DNA from: Schlegelella_A sp038318385
GTDB taxonomy: Bacteria > Pseudomonadota > Gammaproteobacteria > Burkholderiales > Burkholderiaceae_C
DNA: 64,000 bases
Assembly: GCA_038318385.1 (NCBI GenBank)
Contig: JBBQCD010000004.1
Span: forward strand, 1-64,000
Reading direction: 5' to 3'
Shown: in pieces, positions 36,369 through 43,513 of the stretch
Position numbering within the stretch: the stretch's first letter is position 1
How the letters are laid out: every line of letters begins with the position of its first letter
Notes under the pieces: model-generated
What the model was told of the DNA's origin: nothing
Database searches by the model: none
The model's input: the letters and a program-made list of their open reading frames with translations, nothing else
Position numbers and translations under genes: made by a program

Positions 36369-37748
36369 ATGGGCCCGCAGGTCACCCGCCGCATGCTGCT
36401 GCTTTCTTCCGTCCTCGCGGCGTCGCTCCCGAGCGCCTGCGCCAACCTCTCCCCGACGCCGGAACGACCGCCGATCGTCTTCGTGCACGGCAACGGCGAC
36501 ACCGCGGGACTCTGGATCACCACGATCTGGCGCTTCGAGTCGAACGGCTGGCCGCGCAGCCGGCTGCACGCGATCGACCTGCCCTATCCCCTGTCGCGTG
36601 ATGTCGATGACAAGCCGCAGGAGGGGCGCACTTCCACCGAGGAGCATCGGGCCTATCTCGCGGCCGAGATCGACCGGATGCTCGCGGCCACCGGCGCGCG
36701 CCAGGTCGTGCTGATCGGCAACTCGCGCGGCGGCAATGCGATCCGCAACTACATCGCCAACGGCGGCGCGGCCAAGGTGTCGCAGGTCGTCCTCGGCGGC
36801 GTGCCGAACCACGGGGTGTGGGCCGACCCGTCCTTCGCGCCCGGCAGCGAGTTCAACGGCGCAGGGCCGTTCCTCACGAAGCTAAACGCCCCGCAAGGGC
36901 CCGCCGGGCTGGAAGTGACGCCCGGGGTGCGCTGGATGACGGTGCGATCCGACGCCAATGACAAGTACGCGCAGGCCGACGGCGTGTGGATCGGACGCCG
37001 CGGCACGCCGACGAATGTCGGCCCCGAAGGCCCCGCGCTCAAGGGCGCCGAGAACGTCGTCATCGCCGCCATCGATCATCGCGAGACCTCGTTCGGCCCG
37101 AAGGCTTTCGGCGAGGCCTGGCGCTTCCTCACCGGGACGGCGCCGAAGACGCTGGAGGTCATTGCGGAAGACCGCGTGGTGCTGAACGGCAAGGTCGCCG
37201 GCCTCGGACTCGACAACCGCCAGGGCGCCTTTGCCAACAATCTGCCGCTGGTCGGCGCGACCCTGGAGGTCTATGCCACGGAGGCGACGACCGGCGAGCG
37301 CCGGGGTGGCGCCTTGCTGCGCAGGACGATCGGCGCCGACGGCCGCTGGGGGCCCTTCGCCGCCGACCCCCGGACGTCCTACGAGTTTGTCATCGCCGCA
37401 CCGGGCTACGCCACGACGCACATCTACCGTTCACCGTTCCCGCGCTCCTCGGAGATCGTCAACCTGCGTGCCGAGCGCCTCGCCGATGCCGACAAGGACG
37501 CGCTCGCCGTCGTCACGCTGACGCGTCCGCGTGGCTACTTCGGGGTGCCACGCGACCGCATCACGCTCGATGGCAAGAGCCCGCCTGCCGGCATCCCGCA
37601 GGGAACGCCGGGCGTGTCCAGCGCCAAGCTGAAGGTGACCGACGCGGTCGGCCGTGCGGTGAGCGGCGAATTCAACGGCGAGCGCATCGTCGGACGGGCC
37701 TGGCCCGCGGCGGAAAACCATGTCGTGCTGCTCGAACTGACGTATTGA
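36369..37748 (+). CDS. Tat-exported alpha/beta hydrolase (lipase/depolymerase-like)
   Basis: A 459-residue secreted hydrolase. The N-terminus has TRRMLLLSSVLAASL, a twin-arginine signal, with SAC at residues 22-24 as a possible lipobox or cleavage region. The alpha/beta hydrolase core shows VFVHGNGDTAG (oxyanion region), the nucleophile elbow GNSRGG (GxSxG), and a DHRE histidine candidate (AIDHRETSFG). The last ~160 residues form a beta-rich C-terminal module, possibly a carbohydrate-binding or lid-like domain. Candidate substrates are polyesters or lipids. The start at 36369 follows directly on the P1 peptidase gene (28-base gap). Confidence 0.82.
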   Translation: MGPQVTRRMLLLSSVLAASLPSACANLSPTPERPPIVFVHGNGDTAGLWITTIWRFESNGWPRSRLHAIDLPYPLSRDVDDKPQEGRTSTEEHRAYLAAEIDRMLAATGARQVVLIGNSRGGNAIRNYIANGGAAKVSQVVLGGVPNHGVWADPSFAPGSEFNGAGPFLTKLNAPQGPAGLEVTPGVRWMTVRSDANDKYAQADGVWIGRRGTPTNVGPEGPALKGAENVVIAAIDHRETSFGPKAFGEAWRFLTGTAPKTLEVIAEDRVVLNGKVAGLGLDNRQGAFANNLPLVGATLEVYATEATTGERRGGALLRRTIGADGRWGPFAADPRTSYEFVIAAPGYATTHIYRSPFPRSSEIVNLRAERLADADKDALAVVTLTRPRGYFGVPRDRITLDGKSPPAGIPQGTPGVSSAKLKVTDAVGRAVSGEFNGERIVGRAWPAAENHVVLLELTY

Positions 37749-37787
37749 GCGCCATGCCACCGAGCGCCATGCCACCGAGCGCCATGG
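37747..37787 (+). repeat. Tandem repeat of a 15-base unit (about 2.7 copies)
   Basis: The unit GAGCGCCATGCCACC starts at 37747, 37762 and 37777 (third copy partial, ending GAGCGCCATGG). The first copy begins inside the hydrolase stop codon. The unit carries an ATG each time. Such a run is a slippage hotspot. Confidence 0.8.
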
Positions 37788-37845
37788 CTCCGCGCGCCGC
37801 GGCACGACACGGCGCAGATCCTCCGGTCCGCGAACGCATCCCTGC

Positions 37846-38550
37846 ATGAAGCTTTCGCAGGTGCTCTTCTCGCAGGGCTTCGGTTCACGCCGGGAGTGTC
37901 ATGGCCTGATCGTTTCGGGACGCGTGGCCGTGGGCGGCGCCGTTTGCGAGGATCCCGATCACGAGGTCGAACCCGAGGGATTCGCGTTCGACGTGAACGG
38001 CGAGCGATGGGCATTCCAGCAACGGGCCTTGATCGTCCTGAACAAGCCGGCCGCCTATGAGTGCTCGCAAAAGCCGAAGCACCATCCGAGCGTGTACGCG
38101 CTGCTGCCGGCGCCGCTGCGGCGTCGTGACGTGCAGGCCGTCGGGCGCCTCGACGAGGACACCACCGGGCTGCTGCTCTTCACCGACGACGGCCAGCTGA
38201 TCCACCGCTGGACCTCGCCCAAGACCCACCTGCCGAAGGTCTACGAAGTCGGCTGCAAGCACCCGCTCGATCCGAGCCAGCTGGAGCGCCTTCTCGCCGG
38301 CGTGGTCCTGCACGATTCGCCGGCTCCGGTGCGGGCGCTGGCCTGCCAGCAGACCGGACCGGAAGGTTTGCGCCTGACCCTCGGTGAGGGCAAGTTTCAC
38401 CAGGTCAAGCGGATGGTCGCAGCGGTCGGCAATCGGGTGGAGACGCTGCACCGCAGCGCCTTCGGTTCCCTCTCGCTTCCCGAGGATCTGGCCGTCGGTC
38501 AATGGTGCTGGCTGCCTGGTCCGGAGGCTGTCGAAACGCCGTCGCCCTGA
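37846..38550 (+). CDS. Pseudouridine synthase, RsuA/RluB family
   Basis: A 234-residue RsuA-family enzyme. It opens with an S4-like RNA-binding domain (about 1-50, SRRECHGLIVSGRVAVGG), then the catalytic domain with VLNKPAAYECS, the nucleophile Asp in GRLDEDTTGLLL (about residue 105) and KVYEVG plus GEGKFHQVKRM. It would isomerise a specific uridine in rRNA, possibly U516 of 16S or a 23S site; the small size and N-terminal S4 favour RsuA. The start 37846 lies 97 bases after the hydrolase stop. Confidence 0.92.
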   Translation: MKLSQVLFSQGFGSRRECHGLIVSGRVAVGGAVCEDPDHEVEPEGFAFDVNGERWAFQQRALIVLNKPAAYECSQKPKHHPSVYALLPAPLRRRDVQAVGRLDEDTTGLLLFTDDGQLIHRWTSPKTHLPKVYEVGCKHPLDPSQLERLLAGVVLHDSPAPVRALACQQTGPEGLRLTLGEGKFHQVKRMVAAVGNRVETLHRSAFGSLSLPEDLAVGQWCWLPGPEAVETPSP

Positions 38551-38888
38551 TCCGGACTGATCCGGACCGCCCGGCCGACCGTCCGCCTTCCTGTCGTCTG
38601 CGCCCGCGCACCCGGCAAGGCGTCCGGTCTAGAGCCCTGGTCTGTTCCGTCGTGGGACAGCGCCGCGCCGCTCTCTGACTGCAGAACGCACGTTCCTGCA
38701 CGGCATCCACATTACGCGCCACGCCCGCCGCCGCCATGCCATGGGCCCTTCGAGCGAGCGGTTACGGGTCTTGGCCCTGCGGCTCAGGGATGATCCCGAG
38801 TTCATCGAAGCGCCGACGCTGGCTACCGTCCGTGACCGTGAACCCTGCCCGTCGCGCCCCGCGCCGTGCCGAGTGACCGGACCCACCC
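38551..38888. other. 338-base gap upstream of the PqqU-like receptor; no gene seen
   Basis: Right after the pseudouridine synthase stop a 10-base unit TGATCCGGAC is duplicated (38548-38557 and 38558-38567). A stem-loop CTGTTCC/GGGACAG (38642-38648, 38654-38660) lies in the middle; it has no T-run. I see no cobalamin-type or other riboswitch core I recognise, and short open frames in it lack start signals and coding character. The region probably contains the promoter and leader of the receptor gene. Confidence 0.45.
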
Positions 38889-41012
38889 ATGCCCGCATCT
38901 TCCCTCCACCGTCCGGGCGCTGTCCTGCTGACGCTCGCGTTGCCGCTGCTGGCCAGCGCCCAGGGCGGCGACGCCCGCCTCGCGCCCGTCGTCGTCACGG
39001 CGACCCGGACGGAGGCAACGCCGTTCGAGATCCCGGCCTCGATCGACGTGATCGGCGGAGACGGCATCCGCGACTCGCGCCTGCAGGTCAACGTCTCGGA
39101 GAGCCTGGGCGTGGTCCCGGGGCTGCTGGCCCGGGATCGCCAGAACTACGCCCAGGACGTGCAGATCTCGGTGCGCGGCTTCGGCGCGCGCTCGACCTTC
39201 GGCATCCGCGGCGTGCGCCTCTACGTCGACGGTATTCCGGCGACCCTGCCGGACGGCCAGGGCCAGATCTCGAACGTCGACCTGGGCTCGGCCGAGCGCA
39301 TCGAGATCCTGCGCGGACCGTTCTCGGCGCTCTACGGCAACTCCTCCGGCGGCGTGATCCAGGTCTTCAGCGAAACGGGCGAGGGCCCGCCCCGGCTCGG
39401 CGTCTCGGTCGCCGGCGGCAGCGATGGCACGATGCGGATCGGCACCAAGTTCAGCGGCTCGACCGGCAACTTCGGCTACGTCGCCAGTCTCAGCCGTTTC
39501 CGGACCGACGGCTATCGCGACCACAGCGCGGCCGAGCGCAATCTCGGCAACGTCAAGCTGTCGCTGCGCGACGGCCCGGGCACGCTGACGCTGGTGGCCA
39601 ACAGCGTCGCCCTGCCGCAGGCGCAGGACCCGCTCGGCCTGACGCGGGCCCAGTACGAAGCCGATCCGCGCGGCGTCGATCCGGCGGCGACGACCTTCGA
39701 TACGCGCAAGAGCGTCGACCAGACCCAGTTCGGCGCGATCTACGAACTCGCGCTGAACACCGTCCACAGCCTGCGCGCCCTGCTCTACAGCGGCCATCGC
39801 GGCACCCAGCAGTTCCAGTCGATCCCGACCGCCGCCCAGACGAGTCCGACCAGTCCCGGCGGCGTGATCGCACTCGGCCGGACCTACAGCGGCACCGACC
39901 TGCGCTGGACCGCTCGCGGCACGCTCGACGGCCAGCCGTACTCCCTCGTCGGCGGCATCGCCTACGACACCCTCACCGAACACCGGCGCGGCTTCCAGAA
40001 CTTCGTCGGTACCGCCCTCGGCGTCCAGGGCGCGCTGCGACGCGACGAGAACAATGACGTCTCGAACTTTGACCAGTACCTGCAGGGCTCGTGGCGGTTC
40101 GCGCCGCGCTGGACCTTGAATGCAGGCATCCGCCACAGCAGTGTGCGCTTCGCCTCGTCGGACCGCTACATCGTCGGCACCAACCCCGACGACAGCGGCA
40201 GCGTGCGCTACGGCGCCACGTTGCCGGTGGCGGGGGTGATGTTCGCCGCCAGCGAGAACGTCCATCTCTACGTGACGGCCGGGCGCGGGTTCGAGACGCC
40301 GACGCTGAACGAGCTGGCCTATCGTCCGAGCGGCGCGACCGGCCTGAACTTCGCGCTCCAGGCCCCGCGCAGCGACAACTACGAAGCCGGGGTGAAGACG
40401 CGGGACCTGCGCTGGGGCGATGTCAAGGTCGCCGTGTTCGAGACCCGCACCGACGACGAGATCGTCACCCAGACCAACCTCGGGGGCCGCTCCACCTACC
40501 AGAACGCGGGGTCGAGCCGGCGCCGGGGCCTGGAGGCGAGCTGGTCGCGCGCGCTGCTCGGCAACCTGCACGCCGACGCCGCCTACACCTGGCTCGATGC
40601 GCGCTACCGGGAATCCTTCCAGACCTGCACGGCGACGCCCTGCGCCGTGCCGACCACGACCATACCCGGCGGCAACCGGATTCCTGGCGTCGCGCGCTCG
40701 GCGCTCTACGGCGCCCTGGCCTGGACCCCGCCCCAGGGCTGGCGCGGCGGCATCGAGGCGCGGCTGCTGAGCCGCGTCTGGGTCAACGACGCGAATTCAG
40801 ATGCCGCGCCGGGCTACGCCATCGCCAGCCTGAACGCCGGCTATGTCGCGCGCGTCGGCGCCTGGGAGCTCAGCAGCTTCGGCCGCGTCGACAACCTCTT
40901 CGACCGCAAGTACGTCGGTTCGGTGATCGTCAACGAGGGCAATGCGCGCTACTTCGAGCCCGCGCCGGGGCGCACCTGGACCGTCGGGACCACCGCGACG
41001 GTGCGCTTCTGA
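38889..41012 (+). CDS. pqqU: TonB-dependent outer-membrane receptor, YncD/PqqU-like
   Basis: A 707-residue outer-membrane transporter. A signal peptide (LLTLALPLLASAQ) is followed by a TonB box-like APVVVTATR, a plug domain with RGFGARSTFGIRGVRLYVDG and GPFSALYGNSSGG, and a 22-strand barrel ending FDRKYVGSVIVNEGNARY...PGRTW...VRF. Runs such as YAQDVQISVRGFGARS, ALRRDENND and NLFDRKYVGSVIVNE closely recall E. coli YncD, which was shown to import pyrroloquinoline quinone and renamed PqqU. A different ligand cannot be excluded. Upstream is a 338-base non-coding gap; downstream is an AcoR-type regulator. Confidence 0.85.
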   Translation: MPASSLHRPGAVLLTLALPLLASAQGGDARLAPVVVTATRTEATPFEIPASIDVIGGDGIRDSRLQVNVSESLGVVPGLLARDRQNYAQDVQISVRGFGARSTFGIRGVRLYVDGIPATLPDGQGQISNVDLGSAERIEILRGPFSALYGNSSGGVIQVFSETGEGPPRLGVSVAGGSDGTMRIGTKFSGSTGNFGYVASLSRFRTDGYRDHSAAERNLGNVKLSLRDGPGTLTLVANSVALPQAQDPLGLTRAQYEADPRGVDPAATTFDTRKSVDQTQFGAIYELALNTVHSLRALLYSGHRGTQQFQSIPTAAQTSPTSPGGVIALGRTYSGTDLRWTARGTLDGQPYSLVGGIAYDTLTEHRRGFQNFVGTALGVQGALRRDENNDVSNFDQYLQGSWRFAPRWTLNAGIRHSSVRFASSDRYIVGTNPDDSGSVRYGATLPVAGVMFAASENVHLYVTAGRGFETPTLNELAYRPSGATGLNFALQAPRSDNYEAGVKTRDLRWGDVKVAVFETRTDDEIVTQTNLGGRSTYQNAGSSRRRGLEASWSRALLGNLHADAAYTWLDARYRESFQTCTATPCAVPTTTIPGGNRIPGVARSALYGALAWTPPQGWRGGIEARLLSRVWVNDANSDAAPGYAIASLNAGYVARVGAWELSSFGRVDNLFDRKYVGSVIVNEGNARYFEPAPGRTWTVGTTATVRF

Positions 41013-41133
41013 GGCCCGCCTTCCGAAGCACTCACAGCACGTTACACGCGCTTCGGGTACGCTTCTCGTGAGCCGCGCCGCGGACCGCTGGTAGCAGCTG
41101 ACGGCTCCGCCCGCACGACTCCGGAGACCCCCC

Positions 41134-42342
41134 TTGGAATCTCGCCTCGCGACTGCATCGGCGCCGTCCCAACCGTTCTTCACCACGCCCGAACAGCGAC
41201 TCGCCCTCGCCCGCGAGCGCTTCTTCGAAGACGGCATTCGTCCGTCGGGAATGGTCAACGAGGCGGTGATCCAGTCGTGGTCGCGCTGCCTGCAGCAGCG
41301 CCGAGACCCGAGCGAGCCGCTGGCGTTCGAACCCGTGACCGAGAGCCGCATTCGTTCGGCCCTGGCACGCAGCCGGACCCTGCTCGAGACCGCCCACGCC
41401 GAGCTGCGCCAACTCGAGACCACGCTCGCCGGCACCGCCTGTACCGTGGTGCTGACGGATCCCCACGGCGTCGTCGTCCACGTTGCCCGGCCACCGGCGC
41501 GCCACGATGAATTCGTGCTGCCGCTGGCGGCGCGCATCGGCGTCAACCTCGGCGAGGGCTGCATCGGCACCGGCGCCCCCGGGATCACGGCTCTCACCGG
41601 ACAGGCCAGCGTCGTCCTTGGTGCCGAGCACTTCTTCGGCTGCGCCCAGTCGTTCCGATGCGCGGCGGCACCGATCCGCGACGTGCGGGGAGAGGTCGCC
41701 GGCGTCCTCGATCTTTCCACCGAGTCCCGGCCGTTCGGATTCGATGCGGCGCATGTCGTCGGGCTCTTCGCCACGGCGATCGAGAACCGGCTGTTGCGTG
41801 CGCAATCGGGCGAGCACGTGGTCGTCCACCTCCAGACGTCGCCGTCGCTGCTGAACACCCCGATGGAAGGGCTGGTCGGCGTCACCGCCGCGGGATCGAT
41901 CGCCTGGGCGAACACCGCCGCAGCGCGGTTGCTCGGCATCGCCACCGTAGGCTCGGGGCTGGACGTGGAAACCGTCCTCGCACTGTCCACGGCGCGCCTG
42001 GCGTCGCTGACGCGGCGCTCCGATCCGGCGCCGCACCGTCTGCCGAGCGGGCTCAATGTCTGGTTGCGAACGCGCATGCATGCGCCGGATGGCTTGTCGC
42101 AGGCGTCATCGGCGAGCCGCCAGGCACCCGACGCCTCGCGGTCGCCGCTCCCGATGGGCACGCCGACCTATGCCGCGCCCGCGAGCCAGCCTGCCCAGGC
42201 TGCGGCCGGCACCTCGCTGCGACGCTCGAGCCGCCAGTTGATCGAGCAGACGTTGCAGGAGTGCGGCGGCAACGTCTCGAGCGCCGCAAAGCGCCTGGGC
42301 GTATCGCGTGGACTGATCTACCGCAACCTGAAAAGCCTTTGA
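41134..42342 (+). CDS. AcoR-like transcriptional regulator lacking the AAA+ domain
   Basis: A 402-residue regulator. The N-terminal part (about 40-240) matches the GAF-type input of AcoR/sigma-54 activators: IQSWSRCLQQRRDPS, GEGCIGTGAPG, FRCAAAPIRD and GVLDLSTESRPFG. A PAS-like segment follows (LVGVTAAGSIAWANTAAARLLG, about 252-275). The end is a Fis-type helix-turn-helix (CGGNVSSAAKRLGVSRGLIYRNL). No Walker A, GAFTGA or arginine-finger AAA+ domain is present, so it cannot activate sigma-54 in the usual way. The start is TTG at 41134 with CCGGAG about nine bases upstream; the first ATG would cut off conserved sequence. Regulation of the PqqU-like receptor gene is plausible but inferred. Confidence 0.85.
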   Translation: MESRLATASAPSQPFFTTPEQRLALARERFFEDGIRPSGMVNEAVIQSWSRCLQQRRDPSEPLAFEPVTESRIRSALARSRTLLETAHAELRQLETTLAGTACTVVLTDPHGVVVHVARPPARHDEFVLPLAARIGVNLGEGCIGTGAPGITALTGQASVVLGAEHFFGCAQSFRCAAAPIRDVRGEVAGVLDLSTESRPFGFDAAHVVGLFATAIENRLLRAQSGEHVVVHLQTSPSLLNTPMEGLVGVTAAGSIAWANTAAARLLGIATVGSGLDVETVLALSTARLASLTRRSDPAPHRLPSGLNVWLRTRMHAPDGLSQASSASRQAPDASRSPLPMGTPTYAAPASQPAQAAAGTSLRRSSRQLIEQTLQECGGNVSSAAKRLGVSRGLIYRNLKSL

Positions 42343-42378
42343 GAGGCACCGGGGTCCGGCCCTCGCGGAGGGCGGCCC

Positions 42379-42384
42379 GATAAT
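42379..42384 (+). promoter_or_regulatory. Possible -10 box (GATAAT) of ribF, suggesting a leaderless start
   Basis: GATAAT lies only seven bases ahead of the ribF ATG (42391), and no Shine-Dalgarno sequence is present between. If used, transcription would begin at or within one or two bases of the ATG. No good -35 was found at 15-19 bases, so this is tentative. Confidence 0.3.
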
Positions 42385-42390
42385 GCGTCG

Positions 42391-43407
42391 ATGCAGGTGC
42401 ATCGAGGCTTCCACCATCCTGGCATCGCCCCCGCCTGCGCCCTGACCATCGGCAACTTCGACGGCGTCCACCGCGGCCACCAGGCGATGCTGGCGCTGCT
42501 GGTTTCCGAGGCCCAGCACCGCGGCCTGCCGGCCTGCGTGATGACTTTCGAGCCGAATCCGCGCGACTACTTCGCAGCGTTGCAGGGCAAGCCGGAGGCG
42601 GCACCGCCCCGGATCGCGACCTTGCGCGATAAGCTCTGCGAACTCGGCCGCTGCGGCATCGAGCAGGCAGTGGTGCTGCGCTTCGACGCCGCGTTCGCGG
42701 CGCAGTCGCCCGAGGCCTTCGTCGACGACGTGCTGGTGCGCGGCCTGGGCACGCGCTACGTCCTCGTCGGCGACGACTTCCGCTTCGGCGCGCGCCGCGC
42801 CGGCAACTACGAGATGCTCGACGCCGCCGGCCAGTCTGGCGGCTTCGACGTCGCCCGGATGAACAGCTACGAGGTCCACGGACTGCGCGTCTCCAGTTCC
42901 GCCGTCCGGACCGCCCTCGCCGCCGGCGACATGGCCGCTGCCGAGGCCCTCCTCGGTCGACCGTACAGCATCAGCGGGCACGTCATCCATGGCAGGAAAC
43001 TCGGCCGCACCCTGGGCGCGACGACGGCCGGCAGCGACGGTTTTCGCACCCTGAACCTGCGCTTCGCGCACGCGCGTCCGGCCGCCTCGGGCATCTTCGC
43101 CGTGCGCACCCACGGTCTGGGCCCGAAGGCGATCGACGGCGTCGCCAGCCTGGGGGTGCGGCCGACGGTCGACGACAGCGGCCGCGTGCTGCTCGAAGTG
43201 CATTGCCTCGACTGGCCCGAGTCGCTGCCGCCCGAGGGGGGCTACGGTAAACTCGTGCGCGTGGAACTCCTCTCCAAACTCCGCGACGAGGCCCGCTACG
43301 ACGGGCTCGAGGCGCTGACGGCGGCGATCCGCCAGGACGTCGACGATGCGCGGACCGTGCTGCGTGCGCAGGCGACGGGCCGCCAGACCACCCGCGACCG
43401 AATTTGA
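42391..43407 (+). CDS. ribF: Bifunctional riboflavin kinase / FAD synthetase
   Basis: A 338-residue two-domain enzyme. The N-terminal FAD synthetase (nucleotidyltransferase) domain has TIGNFDGVHRGHQAM with the HxGH motif and FxP/N-PR (EPNPRDYF); the C-terminal riboflavin kinase domain carries RPYSISGHVIHG-KLGR, GVASLGVRPTVD and the EVH-DW loop. It makes FMN then FAD. It heads the ribF-ileS-lspA block conserved in Betaproteobacteria. Confidence 0.96.
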   Translation: MQVHRGFHHPGIAPACALTIGNFDGVHRGHQAMLALLVSEAQHRGLPACVMTFEPNPRDYFAALQGKPEAAPPRIATLRDKLCELGRCGIEQAVVLRFDAAFAAQSPEAFVDDVLVRGLGTRYVLVGDDFRFGARRAGNYEMLDAAGQSGGFDVARMNSYEVHGLRVSSSAVRTALAAGDMAAAEALLGRPYSISGHVIHGRKLGRTLGATTAGSDGFRTLNLRFAHARPAASGIFAVRTHGLGPKAIDGVASLGVRPTVDDSGRVLLEVHCLDWPESLPPEGGYGKLVRVELLSKLRDEARYDGLEALTAAIRQDVDDARTVLRAQATGRQTTRDRI

Positions 43408-43416
43408 CCCTCCGGG

Positions 43417-43500
43417 TCGTCCCTGCTGCTGCGGGGATCCAGCTTTCTCGCCCACGCCCTGCGGCGTGCACGGGTTCCCGCCGCGGCGGGAACGTCAGTC
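43417..43500. repeat. Degenerate REP-like intergenic palindrome before ileS
   Basis: Two imperfect halves fill the ribF-ileS gap: CGTCCCTGCTGCTGCGGGGATCC (about 43419-43441) and a perfect 20-base palindrome, arms GTTCCCGCCG and CGGCGGGAAC (43474-43493). The wording TTCCCGC, GCGGGAA and GGGATCCAGC fits the short palindromic repeats scattered between genes in many Burkholderiales. Only this copy is in the window. Confidence 0.6.
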
Positions 43501-43513
43501 CTCAAATTGCGCC

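Noticed and set aside
38642..38660. Stem-loop as terminator of the pseudouridine synthase gene
   Set aside because: The stem is adequate but it lies about 90 bases past the stop and has no T-run, so I kept it only as a note within the gap.
38629..38898. Small minus-strand frame in the gap before the receptor gene
   Set aside because: No ribosome-binding site, arginine/serine-rich composition and no recognisable domain.
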